Assembly (NCBI GenBank): GCA_023402845.1
Contig: JAEYFP010000063.1
Location: 1-48,351, forward strand
Direction of reading: 5' to 3'
Source: Bacillota bacterium
GTDB taxonomy: Bacteria > Bacillota > Clostridia > Lachnospirales > Lachnospiraceae
DNA length: 48,351 bases
Shown here: piece by piece, positions 7,480 to 15,933 of the stretch
Position numbering within the stretch: the stretch's first letter is position 1
Layout of the letters: each line of letters starts with the position of its first letter
Program-made: the position numbers and the translations under genes
Notes under the pieces: model-generated
What the model saw: only the letters and a program-made list of their open reading frames with translations
Database searches by the model: none
What the model was told of the DNA's origin: nothing

Positions 7480-7823
7480 ATGCAGAGGATTCACAATAAA
7501 AGTAAGCAGAAAAAGGAGGCACATACATGAAGAATCAAGCAGAGCTATCATTATGAACGCCTGTACCGGAATCTGTATAATGAGGAATTTTTCCTGCTGG
7601 CTTATCAAAATATTTATGCCGGTGAGGGGAACATGACCGCCGGAGCAGACGGAAAAACCATAGATGGTATGGGCATGGACAGGATACAAACGCTGATAGA
7701 GAGCCTGAAAATCACAGCGATCAGCCAAACCGGAGCTGTCACACCACCCTGCAACAAATCCAAGGTACTTTTACAGGGGTAAAATGGTTCATAGAGGGCG
7801 ACATCTGCGTTATCGCCAGTTAA
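7480..7823 (+). pseudogene. Group II intron reverse transcriptase (LtrA-like), N-terminal remnant
   Basis: One frame begins MQRIHNKSKQKKEAHT at 7480, meets a TGA at 7528-7530, and continues as HYERLYRNLYNEEFFLLAYQ and GADGKTIDGM, the N-terminal motif of LtrA-type intron proteins. A second piece in another frame (7734-7823) reads SCHTTLQQIQ and TGVKWFIEGD. This is the RT segment that normally comes about 60-80 residues later. So the gene has a nonsense codon, an internal deletion with frameshift, and no 3' part: the catalytic YADD region and maturase domain are absent. It is immobile by itself. Confidence 0.85.
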
Positions 7824-8181
7824 TGGTTATCACCAGTTGCGACTTCAAATGTGACCACAACTGGCAAATACGGTGATTTAACTAGTGATAATGATATTTG
7901 TGATTGTTCGTCATTACTTTTGTCAAGCATGATTTCTTCTTAAGTATGCGATTTATCTGTAAAGAACAACCCGGAATATTTACAATGTTGCTCTTAATCG
8001 CGCTGGTCAGCTTTTGGATTCCTTTGTTAATGTAGATTGTTTATAATTGTTGAGATTATAATTTATTTTTATTGACACAGGGAAAGGTGTGAGATAATAT
8101 TAACTCATAGTTAATTAACTACGAGTTAATATTATTGTAAGATATTCCCGTCAGCAATCATCGGAACTCCCTAGGGAGCAG
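7824..8181. other. Intergenic with orphan promoter and palindrome
   Basis: About 360 bases without a coding frame, from the dead intron gene to the stop of the XRE regulator. The notable content is the promoter-operator at 8072-8134, described separately. Confidence 0.5.
8072..8134 (+). promoter_or_regulatory. Consensus promoter overlapped by a 40-bp palindrome
   Basis: TTGACA at 8072-8077, a 17-base spacer and TAATAT at 8095-8100 form a near-perfect sigma-A promoter pointing right. The -10 box is the left end of a palindrome spanning 8095-8134. Its 12-base outer arms (8095-8106 and 8123-8134) match perfectly and the inner 14 bases (8108-8121) are also self-complementary, with one mismatch between. 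A dimeric repressor would block the promoter. Downstream lies only the 3' end of the opposite-strand XRE gene, so the controlled gene has been lost or the product is an antisense RNA. Confidence 0.65.
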
Positions 8182-8775
8182 CTAACGATTACCAGGCTTG
8201 TTACGTTCACCGAAGCCGAGCATGATAAGCTCTCTGTCACCGGTATTATAGAAATTGTGTTGAATTCCTGAATAAATATACACGCTGTCACCTTCGCCAA
8301 GGGTTATGGTATCCTCCTCAATACGAGCAATTGCTGCCCCCTGAATGATAAAAACTGTAAAATCAGTTTCTAAGGTCACTAATTTTTCGCAGGACCATTT
8401 TCCAGGCATCAGAGTGGAACACATACCCACGACACGGGAGTGGTCACTTCCATCCGCAGCATATGGTGTGATAAATTCGTACTCGGTTAATATTTCCGGC
8501 AGAGTGATCTTTTTTCTGCCTTCCTGCCGGATGATCGTATATTTGTTATCGGAAGTATCCCTTATATATGCACTTTGGGCTGTCTCTTCCGAGAGAAGAT
8601 CAAAGATCGGAACATCAAGACAATTACAGATACGCCGAAGCATTTCCAAAGAAGGCTGCTTGAGACCTCTTTCCAGTTGGGACAGATAACTGGACGTGCA
8701 GCCGACCATACTGCTTAGGTCTGATAAGGTATAACCCTTAGATTTTCTGATTTGTTTTAATTTCATCATTTTCAT
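8182..8775 (-). CDS. XRE-cupin transcriptional regulator
   Basis: A 197-residue regulator. Residues 5-60 form a helix-turn-helix of the XRE/Cro type (LKQIRKSKGYTLSDLSSMVG, SYLSQLERG). The C-terminal half, about 110-195, is a small cupin barrel (LGEGDSVYIYSGIQHNFYNTGDREL) that would bind a small effector. XRE-cupin proteins usually control adjacent amino acid, polyamine or acid catabolism genes. The ATG has a clear GGAGG site (GGAGGAAAGAGC). The gene diverges from the amidohydrolase operon across about 124 bases, so it is the likely local regulator. Confidence 0.9.
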   Translation of the reverse strand: MKMMKLKQIRKSKGYTLSDLSSMVGCTSSYLSQLERGLKQPSLEMLRRICNCLDVPIFDLLSEETAQSAYIRDTSDNKYTIIRQEGRKKITLPEILTEYEFITPYAADGSDHSRVVGMCSTLMPGKWSCEKLVTLETDFTVFIIQGAAIARIEEDTITLGEGDSVYIYSGIQHNFYNTGDRELIMLGFGERNKPGNR

Positions 8776-8899
8776 GCTCTTTCCTCCGAATGTGCTTCAA
8801 AAAGCTATGTATTATACTATCCTTGAAAACAAAAGAAGTCAATAGAGGCTTATATAGGTTATGCATTGTAATAAAATATAAATGGAAGGGGACATTATT

Positions 8900-10210
8900 A
8901 TGTCTAAGTACGCATTCACCAATTGCCGTATCATTGATGGCATTCATTCCGGTATTCAGGAGGACAGCACCATACTGGTAAACGGCGGTAAAATCGAACA
9001 AATCGGAAGGACTTCTGAAATCAAGACACCGGAAGGGTATTCCAGTCTGGATATTGGCGGAAAATACCTGATGCCTGGACTGATAAATGCTCATGTGCAT
9101 TTATTTGGAAGCGGAAAGCCAATGAAGGCCATGAGCGGTGGCAAAGCACAAAAAAAGCTTGTCCGTATCCTTCATACAAAACTGGGACGTAAAATGCTTG
9201 ACAGTATGGTAAAAGACCATGCTATTTCAGCGCTGAATTCCGGGGTAACAACGATACGGGCGGTTGGTGATCTGCTGTATTCTGATATTAAACTCAGAAA
9301 CCTGATTGATTTCGGCAAGATTCAGGGACCCAGACTGCTTGTTTCCGGTCCGGCTATTTCGGTTACCGGCGGACATGGTGCCGGAAGCTTTGCCAATATC
9401 TCGGATTCTCCATGGGAAGCCAGAAGGCTGGTTCGGCAGAATGTCCGGGAACAGGTTGATTTGATTAAAATATGTGTCACCGGCGGGGTGACGGACAGCA
9501 GGAAAGTGGGTGAAGCCGGCCGCCTGGAAATGACTCTTGAGGAAATCAACGCCGTTTGCGAAGAAGCCCATAAAATAGGCTTTATGGTAGCCGCCCACGC
9601 GGAAAGCACCGAAGGAGTACGGCTTGCCTTACAAGGAGGTGTTGATACCATTGAACATGGCAGTGTATTTGATGATGAAATAATTGAGCTTTTTCTGAAA
9701 AATCCCAAATCTTTGCGGGGATATTCCTGCCTCATCCCCACGCTTTATCCTGCGGTTACAATATGTAAGCTAAGGCCTGAGGATACCCTTATGAATCCGG
9801 TCAGCATTGAAAATGCCCGGATTGTATTTGAAGGGATGGTCAGGGGGCTGGTCCAGGCGACAGAGGCAGGTGTATTGACAGGACTTGGTACAGATGCTTC
9901 CTGTCCCTTTGTTACGCAGTACAATACATGGCGAGAACTGGAGTATATTGTAAAATACGGAGGACTGTCTCCGGAAGCGGCCATACAGAATGCCACCCGG
10001 GGAAATGCCAAAATACTCGGGATTGATCATTTGACTGGTACCCTGGAGCAGGGTAAAGCCTCTGACCTTATCGTATTAAAGGAAAATCCATTCATTGATA
10101 TTACTACTCTTTCCGAGGTTGCAATGGTAATGAGGGGAGAGCTGTTAATAAAAGCGCCGAAGGTAACAAAGCTGACCCATTTGGAGGAATTACTTGACAC
10201 AATGAAGTAA
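8900..10210 (+). CDS. Metal-dependent amidohydrolase (imidazolonepropionase/prolidase-like)
   Basis: A 436-residue amidohydrolase of the PF01979 superfamily, which hydrolyses C-N bonds in cyclic amides, ureas or N-acyl/peptidyl substrates. The binuclear metal site is complete: His65-x-His67 (AHVHLFG), Lys190 in DLIKICVTGG (the lysine carboxylated in this group), His233 in AAHAES, His253 in IEHGS and Asp332 in GTDAS. The sequence is closest in feel to the cytosolic Xaa-Pro/ochratoxinase-like group. There is no signal peptide. I chose ATG 8900 because GGAAGGGG (8883-8890) is well spaced to it; an ATG six codons earlier overlaps that site. First gene of a four-gene operon. Confidence 0.85.
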   Translation: MSKYAFTNCRIIDGIHSGIQEDSTILVNGGKIEQIGRTSEIKTPEGYSSLDIGGKYLMPGLINAHVHLFGSGKPMKAMSGGKAQKKLVRILHTKLGRKMLDSMVKDHAISALNSGVTTIRAVGDLLYSDIKLRNLIDFGKIQGPRLLVSGPAISVTGGHGAGSFANISDSPWEARRLVRQNVREQVDLIKICVTGGVTDSRKVGEAGRLEMTLEEINAVCEEAHKIGFMVAAHAESTEGVRLALQGGVDTIEHGSVFDDEIIELFLKNPKSLRGYSCLIPTLYPAVTICKLRPEDTLMNPVSIENARIVFEGMVRGLVQATEAGVLTGLGTDASCPFVTQYNTWRELEYIVKYGGLSPEAAIQNATRGNAKILGIDHLTGTLEQGKASDLIVLKENPFIDITTLSEVAMVMRGELLIKAPKVTKLTHLEELLDTMK

Positions 10211-10222
10211 AGGAGGAATCGT

Positions 10223-11548
10223 ATGACTGTCAAATTATTAAAATTAATATGCCGGATCAACTGGCTGATTCATAAAGAAAAATTCAAATATTCACAGGAA
10301 TCGGAAGGAAATGCGGAGTTCATGAATTTCGGAGAAAAACTGTGGTGGGGGTATAAATATTTTTATAATCCGGTAGAAAACGCGGAAAAAGGAAGGAATA
10401 TTGAAGAATACTTTGGCAGACAGGAGTTTGGGTTTGATTTGCCCCAGGGATTTAATGAAACTGCCCGGCTCCGCCTAACTGCGGGAGGCGATATTCTGGC
10501 TTCCCATCATATACGGACGGATAATACGGAAAACTTGTGGGACGAGGCAGAGGATTTTCTCTTTGATGCCGATATTTGCTGTGCCAACCTGGAAACCCCG
10601 GTGGTTCCGTCGGTATCTGCCAGCTTTGTTCCCAAGAATATACTCAAAGCGCCGGCCCTTAACAATACTCCGGAGGTCTTTGATTTGTTTTATCGAGGAG
10701 GAAGAGGAATCAATTTCTTTTCCACTGCAAATAATCACTGTCTGGATATGGGGGAAGCCGGACTGCTGGAGACCCTTGAATTTTTAGAGAAGAAGGGTTG
10801 TGCCCATGTGGGAACGGCAGGTTCCGAAAAGGAAAGGGAGGAGTTTCCCGTTATTGAGAAAAACGGAATCCGGACAGCATTCCTTTCCTATACCTTCTCA
10901 ACAAACGGAAAAAAGGTTCCGGAAGGGAAGGCCTACCTTGCAAATTATATAAGACTTAACTGTCCGGATTGCGACATATCCATGATAAAAGAGCAGGTCC
11001 GGGGGGCAAAAACCAGGCGGCAGGCAGATGTTGTTATTGCGTGTGTTCATTGGAGTCTGGAATTTGAATCCTACCCCATTCAGAACATTATTGATATGGG
11101 ACATAAGTTAATGTCTCTGGGGATTGATCTTATCATCGGAAACCATCCCCATGGAATTCAGCCTATGGAGAAGTATCCCTTTCTTGATCCCTTTTCCGGA
11201 ATTCAAAAACAGGGGCTGATTCTTTATGCGCTGGGTGATCTTATTTCCTGCCATGAGCATATTCCAAATTCCCGGCTGAATAATCTGGTGCGCCTGGATA
11301 TCGTAAAGGGAAGAATTGAGGAAAAACAGATTGCATTGATTTCCGGTGTAAAAATAAGGCCCATGTATATCTATTCCAAAATGGAAGGAGATCAATGTGT
11401 GGACTTCAGGCTTTTGAATTTTAATGGATTAATGGATGGGCTTAAGAAAAATGACAGACATAGGAATCTTGACGAGGAGACGATTAAGGAACTGAAACGG
11501 CTTGAGCTGTTAATGCACAGGCTTCTGCCTGAAAAGATTATGGAATAG
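10223..11548 (+). CDS. CapA-family (PGA_cap) phosphoesterase-like protein
   Basis: A 441-residue protein of the CapA/PgsA calcineurin-like fold (PF09587). Visible motifs are LRLTAGGDI (residues 83-91), ANLETPV (121-127), ANNHCLDMG, CVHWSLEFE, IGNHPHGIQ and YALGDLIS, which carry the usual metal-site Asp, Asn, Glu and His residues. Classical CapA is membrane-anchored and acts in poly-gamma-glutamate handling. This one has a charged N-terminus without an obvious signal peptide, so a cytosolic hydrolase is possible. It begins 12 bases after the amidohydrolase stop, with AAAGGAGG before the ATG. The operon context suggests it works on the same glutamyl-type or amide substrate. That is inference. 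Confidence 0.85.
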   Translation: MTVKLLKLICRINWLIHKEKFKYSQESEGNAEFMNFGEKLWWGYKYFYNPVENAEKGRNIEEYFGRQEFGFDLPQGFNETARLRLTAGGDILASHHIRTDNTENLWDEAEDFLFDADICCANLETPVVPSVSASFVPKNILKAPALNNTPEVFDLFYRGGRGINFFSTANNHCLDMGEAGLLETLEFLEKKGCAHVGTAGSEKEREEFPVIEKNGIRTAFLSYTFSTNGKKVPEGKAYLANYIRLNCPDCDISMIKEQVRGAKTRRQADVVIACVHWSLEFESYPIQNIIDMGHKLMSLGIDLIIGNHPHGIQPMEKYPFLDPFSGIQKQGLILYALGDLISCHEHIPNSRLNNLVRLDIVKGRIEEKQIALISGVKIRPMYIYSKMEGDQCVDFRLLNFNGLMDGLKKNDRHRNLDEETIKELKRLELLMHRLLPEKIME

Positions 11549-11567
11549 GAAAGGAGGCGGTACCTAT

Positions 11568-12932
11568 ATGAGTTTTGAATTTGATTCAAAAAAGATTGAT
11601 CAGATTATACAGGAAGAAATGGAAGAGATGAAAATTCCCGGACTTGCCGTTGCTATTGTCTCGGGAACGGATACGGTATATCTGAAAGGGTTTGGGAAGG
11701 CCAATGAGTCCGGAAAAAAGATAACGGATAAAACCCCGTTTTTTATCGGTTCCTCCAGTAAATCCTTTACGGCCCTGGCAATTATGCAGCTGGCCGAAGC
11801 AGGGCATTTGGAGATAGACGAACCGGTTATTAAGTATCTGGCGGAGTTTCGTCATGTAAAAAATGCGGAGGGTATAACGATTCGCCAGCTGCTGAATCAT
11901 ACCAGCGGTTTTTCAACCTATGAAGGAATGAAACTATTTGATTGGAAGGCCGGAGGAAGTTTATCTCAGCTTTCAGAAAATTTAAAGCAGGTCGGTGTGA
12001 GCAGAAAGCCGGGGGTCTCCTATGAGTATTCCAATCTGAATTATGTAATTCTCGGAGCAATCATTGAAACCGTATCCGGCATGACTTATGAAGCGTATCT
12101 GGAAAATAAGATATTTCACCCATTGGGCATGAAGCATTCTTTTACTGACTGCCGGAAGGCGCAAACCTATGGACTGGAAAAGGGATATCAGCCGCTTTTG
12201 GGGAGGATTCGGCAGACAGAATATGAATTTCATCCGGAAATCGTACCGGCAGGATACATAGCGTCTACGGCGGAGGATATGTCACATTATCTTATTGCAA
12301 ACCTGAACAAAGGATGTTATCAGGATGAGAAGATTCTGTCTGGGGACGGAATAACCATGCTTCACACAAAATCCTCCGAGACAAGTGAGCATTACGGCCT
12401 TGGCTGGTTTGATTACGGCGAGCTTGTCCATCACGGCGGAAGTGCGGAAAATTACCATGCCAATATGATGCTCCTTCCCTCCAGGGGACTTGGCATTGCC
12501 ATTCTGTATAATATTAATGATAACATATCCGGTGCTTTTATAAAAGGAAGCTTTGGGAGCGGAGAAACCGTCTCCTATGACCGGATTCAGTCCAGAATAA
12601 TAAATGCTTTGACGGAAAAAGAGATTGTATCTCCGGTTATAGCCAGCGGAAAGGGATTTCATAAGAAAGCCAACATCGTCTTCGGAAGTTTATTTACTCT
12701 GTTTACCTTGTATGGCTGGGCTGTTTTAAGCAATTCCTCCTTTCCGGTTCCGGTGGTACTGATTATGGATGCTCTGCTTCCGGTATGTTTATTGTTTGCT
12801 CTTCCCCGGTTATTTAAGGCAGGCTGGATAGCCATGTTCCGGTTTGCGGCAGGTTTTGCCCATGCTTTGTGTGCTCTCCAGATATATCTGGTTATTATAG
12901 GGGTTTTAAAGGTTATTACGGCAATCCTTTAG
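11568..12932 (+). CDS. Beta-lactamase-fold serine hydrolase with C-terminal membrane segments
   Basis: A 454-residue class C beta-lactamase/esterase-like protein (PF00144). The nucleophile motif SxxK is Ser62-Ser-Ser-Lys65. The second motif is Tyr154-Ser-Asn156 (YEYSNLNY), and HHGGSAENYHANM supplies the third (HxG-like) motif. After about residue 360 three hydrophobic helices follow (IVFGSLFTLFTLYGWAVL, the PVPVVLIMDALLPV region and the final IYLVIIGVLKVITAIL). I see no N-terminal signal peptide, which is odd for a domain normally outside the cell; topology is therefore uncertain. AAAGGAGG precedes the ATG, 19 bases after the CapA gene. It may cleave a D-peptide or ester linked to the pathway substrate. 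Confidence 0.85.
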   Translation: MSFEFDSKKIDQIIQEEMEEMKIPGLAVAIVSGTDTVYLKGFGKANESGKKITDKTPFFIGSSSKSFTALAIMQLAEAGHLEIDEPVIKYLAEFRHVKNAEGITIRQLLNHTSGFSTYEGMKLFDWKAGGSLSQLSENLKQVGVSRKPGVSYEYSNLNYVILGAIIETVSGMTYEAYLENKIFHPLGMKHSFTDCRKAQTYGLEKGYQPLLGRIRQTEYEFHPEIVPAGYIASTAEDMSHYLIANLNKGCYQDEKILSGDGITMLHTKSSETSEHYGLGWFDYGELVHHGGSAENYHANMMLLPSRGLGIAILYNINDNISGAFIKGSFGSGETVSYDRIQSRIINALTEKEIVSPVIASGKGFHKKANIVFGSLFTLFTLYGWAVLSNSSFPVPVVLIMDALLPVCLLFALPRLFKAGWIAMFRFAAGFAHALCALQIYLVIIGVLKVITAIL

Positions 12933-12998
12933 AAACTACTGTTTTTTCGGAAGATTGAAATTGGTATTTTATATTTTTATGAAAGAGGGTGAATTGAG

Positions 12999-13985
12999 AT
13001 GTTAATTAAAAAATCAAAGGTAGCTGTAATTGGCTGCGGTCTGGTAGGCTCGTCTACCGCTTTCAGCCTGTTGACACAAGGAGTATGCGATGAAATATTG
13101 ATGATAGATATGAATGAGGAAAGAGCATTGGGAGAGGTTTTGGATTTACGTGATACCATCAAATATCTGGACCGGAATGTGAAAGTGAAAAAAGGGTCCT
13201 ATGAGGAGTGTGCAGATGCGGATATTATTATAATAACTGCTGGTGCTCCACCAAAAGCTGGGCAATCCAGACTTGATACCCTGGAAATCAGCGCCGGAAT
13301 AGTGGAATCGATTGTAGAAGCGGTTATGTACAGCGGGTTTGACGGTATATTTATCGTAGTATCCAATCCGGTCGATATGATTGCAAATCATGTTTATAAA
13401 TTATCAGGGCTGCCTAAAAACCAGGTGATAGGAACAGGAACAGCATTGGATACTGCGAGACTGCAGAATTTCATAGCGGAATTGGTTCATGTCGATCCAA
13501 GAAGCGTTTATGCCTATTCCATGGGTGAACATGGGGATTCTCAGATGGTTCCATGGTCGATGGTAACAATTGCCGGAAAACCATTTTATGATGTCATTAA
13601 GGATAATAAGGAAATGGTTGGGGAAGTTAATTTTGATGAGATTGTTAATATGACAGTTAAGGAAGGATGGGAAATTTATAATAGGAAGGGAACCACCTAT
13701 TATGGCATAGCTTCCGCCTGTGTAGGAATTATTAAGGCAATCCTGTATGATGAAAATAGAATAATTCCGGTTTCCACATTATTGGAAGGGGAATATGGTG
13801 AAAATGATGTATTTGCAGGAGTACCGACTATTTTAAACAGACATGGAGCAGCGGATGTTCTTGAAATTCACATGACTGAGGAAGAATTAAAAAGGTTCCA
13901 CAGCTCAGCGAAGATGATAAGAGATTACTACGGAAAAATAAATTCCGCGTCCTTAAGACAAAAATTCAACGGAAACTCGATTTGA
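12999..13985 (+). CDS. L-lactate/malate dehydrogenase family L-2-hydroxyacid dehydrogenase
   Basis: A 328-residue NAD-dependent dehydrogenase. The Rossmann motif is GCGLVG (12-17), followed by Asp37 in LMIDMNE, which selects NAD. Catalytic His177 is in GEHGDS, Asp150 and Arg153 in ALDTARLQ, and Arg90 in AGQSR on the mobile loop. The loop reads APPKAGQSR, where lactate dehydrogenases have Gln before the Lys and malate dehydrogenases have Arg. Here it is Pro84. A bulkier or branched 2-hydroxy/2-oxo acid is therefore more likely than lactate, as in L-2-hydroxyisocaproate dehydrogenases. The ATG follows GAGGGTGAATTGAG. It is 66 bases after the serine hydrolase and probably the last gene of the operon. 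Confidence 0.85.
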   Translation: MLIKKSKVAVIGCGLVGSSTAFSLLTQGVCDEILMIDMNEERALGEVLDLRDTIKYLDRNVKVKKGSYEECADADIIIITAGAPPKAGQSRLDTLEISAGIVESIVEAVMYSGFDGIFIVVSNPVDMIANHVYKLSGLPKNQVIGTGTALDTARLQNFIAELVHVDPRSVYAYSMGEHGDSQMVPWSMVTIAGKPFYDVIKDNKEMVGEVNFDEIVNMTVKEGWEIYNRKGTTYYGIASACVGIIKAILYDENRIIPVSTLLEGEYGENDVFAGVPTILNRHGAADVLEIHMTEEELKRFHSSAKMIRDYYGKINSASLRQKFNGNSI

Positions 13986-14174
13986 TTTTTGGTACTAGCT
14001 CATAGGTAGCTGTTATATATTTTCTAGTTCACTTGCTTATGAATAAGACTTATTCCTAAAATTCAATATTGTAGTTAGATAGAATATGCTCAATCATTAC
14101 TGATCAAAAAACCTGCATCTATTTTGACCTGATTATTTATATAATCCAGTAGATTGACAAACTGAAATTCTTGG

Positions 14175-14605
14175 GTGACGGAAATGATAGGGATATATGA
14201 TTGCTTTGGCTATGGTGCAAGTTATGACGTACCTTTTGAAGAAAGATATAAATTGATAAAAAAAGCCGGTTTTGATTGCGTAATGCTGTGGTGGAGTGAC
14301 AAATTCGGCAGAGGCACTGGTTATCAGAAAGATGTTTCATTTGCAAGAAATGCAGGAAACTATACGGAAATCGATTAATGGTCCTACATTTACACGATAA
14401 TGGTGGAAAGTATAATCAACATCAGTTGCCATTTGATGGTGGTATAGATTGGGTTAGTGTCATGAAGAAAATAGCGATTACTGGATACCAAGGCGCTACA
14501 TCCTTGGAGCCCATGAATTGGGACTATGAATATCTATCGATTCAGCAGTTTCTAAATTTGGCATATAAAAAAGCAAAAAAATTAGATGAGATGAGAAAAA
14601 TATAA
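14175..14605 (+). pseudogene. Sugar-phosphate isomerase/epimerase (AP_endonuc_2 TIM barrel), internally deleted
   Basis: Residues from 14184 read IGIYDCFGYGASYDVPFEER and LIKKAGFDCVMLWWSDKFG, the N-terminal strand and first helix of an IolE/xylose-isomerase-like barrel. The frame then ends at 14376-14378. A second frame from 14378 reads VLHLHDNGGKYNQHQLPFDG and GYQGATSLEP, the C-terminal quarter with metal ligands (HLHDN, SLEP). The middle, roughly 150 residues, is missing and the two pieces are out of frame. The gene is dead by deletion. Confidence 0.8.
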
Positions 14606-14699
14606 ACTCCGATTTGTCGGAGAGATTATGGGCATAACATAAAATGGATGGCTACTTGTATATCAAAACGTAGGAAACTTGTGATGCATTCATTTTGAC

Positions 14700-14775
14700 C
14701 TAATGACACAGATTAAACTCATACATGACTTTTTGTTTTATCCATGCTAAAATCAAGTGAAATACACGTTATGAG
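14700..14775. repeat. Partial copy of the tRNA-flank terminator and spacer
   Basis: AAACTCATACATGACTTTTTG at 14714-14734 and the following ATCCATGCTAAAATCAAGTG match 6153-6192 closely, a spacer 8.5 kb away. Only the right half of the hairpin is kept here, so it probably no longer terminates well. Confidence 0.5.
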
Positions 14776-14849
14776 CATTATGTGAAGTTTAAAAAATAAG
14801 TTATGTTTTGATAACCAATGACAGAATTGGATTGTTGGAGGATAATAAT

Positions 14850-15326
14850 ATGATGGAAACATTAATAATCAAGAGCAAAGCTTTTGAGGAAGGCGGCTGG
14901 ATACCTGAAAAGTATACAGCTCGTGGGGAAGATATCTCTCCTGATTTTGAAATAAGCAATATTTCTCCTAATGCAAAATCAATTGCAATTACGCTAGATG
15001 ATGCTTCACATCCTATTTTTCCAAACTTTAACCATTGGGTGATATGGAATATAGCCATACAGTCTGCTATTCCGGAAGCCATAGCTCATGGTAAATCTGT
15101 GCCTGGTCTAGGTGCAACCCAAGGAATTGCTTACGGCAGAAATAAATATAAAGGGCCAAAACCACCGCTCAAATCCATACACGCCTATGTGTTTACTATT
15201 TATACACTGGATTGTAACATAGATTTAGATGCAAGTAGCAAAAAACAGGATTTTACAAATAATGCTGCTGGCCATATCCTGCAGCAGGCAATTTTATCCG
15301 GAAAATTTCAAAGCAGAAGAGAATAG
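14850..15326 (+). CDS. YbhB/YbcL-type PEBP family protein
   Basis: A 158-residue member of the phosphatidylethanolamine-binding/Raf-kinase-inhibitor-like family. The family core is seen in YTARGEDISPDFEIS, ITLDDASHPIFPNFNHWVIW, and the later GIAYGRNKYKGPKPPL loop that forms the anion pocket. No signal peptide is present. The bacterial role is unsettled. I chose ATG 14850 because GGAGG at 14837-14841 is eight bases upstream; an earlier in-frame start lacks a site. It is monocistronic, flanked by a tRNA-type repeat spacer on the left. Confidence 0.85.
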   Translation: MMETLIIKSKAFEEGGWIPEKYTARGEDISPDFEISNISPNAKSIAITLDDASHPIFPNFNHWVIWNIAIQSAIPEAIAHGKSVPGLGATQGIAYGRNKYKGPKPPLKSIHAYVFTIYTLDCNIDLDASSKKQDFTNNAAGHILQQAILSGKFQSRRE

Positions 15327-15447
15327 ATGCTGCATCTATTTTAGCCTGAATTTTTATGTTATACTTTCGAAAGAGATATTTTAACTTTATATTTATATAA
15401 TTTGATTTAGTTAAGCGAAACAACAAACAATAAAGGAAAACATTCAC

Positions 15448-15933
15448 ATGGCCAGAAACGCACGAAAATGGTTTGCCCTAATCTGCTCCATTATTTTATA
15501 TTACATCATTCATGAGGGAGCGCACGTTGTTGCGGCTCTATTACTGGGAACCTTCCAGCGCATCCGCATCGTCGGCTTTGGGCTGGGAGTGCAGGTCGTG
15601 GCGAATACCACGGCTATGTCAAATGTGCAACTGTTTATCTTCTGCATTGTTGGGGCAATCGCTACCTTGGTTGTTGGATATGTTTTGGTGCTGAGGCGGC
15701 AAAATCTTTTGAAAAATAAAAACAAGGTAGTTCGTGCGGTTGGATATTATGCCACGCTGGTATTTTTGATGGTTGATCCTATTTATCTGTCTGTTCTGCA
15801 TAATTTTGTGGGCGGCGGGGATATGAACAGAATTACGCAGATGGGTATTTCCCCGCTGCTTCTTGGGGTGTGGGCGGAACGGGCGGCCCTGTCAGATAGG
15901 GTTCAAACGGAACCGCGTGAGGCTCATGCATAA
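15448..15933 (+). CDS. M50-like membrane metalloprotease, C-terminus altered
   Basis: A 161-residue membrane protein with about four hydrophobic segments. The first contains HEGAH at residues 22-26, the zinc HExxH motif of site-2-protease-like M50 peptidases, followed by AALLLGTFQRIRIVGFGLGV. Short members like this have unknown substrates. An AAGGAAA site precedes the ATG. The last 25 or so codons (about 15858-15930) are antisense to text that reads as multicopper oxidase on the other strand, so the native C-terminus seems to have been replaced at a recombination junction. The second metal motif (typically NPDG) is not evident, so activity is uncertain. Confidence 0.65.
   Translation: MARNARKWFALICSIILYYIIHEGAHVVAALLLGTFQRIRIVGFGLGVQVVANTTAMSNVQLFIFCIVGAIATLVVGYVLVLRRQNLLKNKNKVVRAVGYYATLVFLMVDPIYLSVLHNFVGGGDMNRITQMGISPLLLGVWAERAALSDRVQTEPREAHA

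Noticed and set aside
11568..12932. Antibiotic-resistance beta-lactamase
   Set aside because: The protein lacks a signal peptide and has the broad serine-hydrolase pattern; resistance cannot be claimed from the fold alone.
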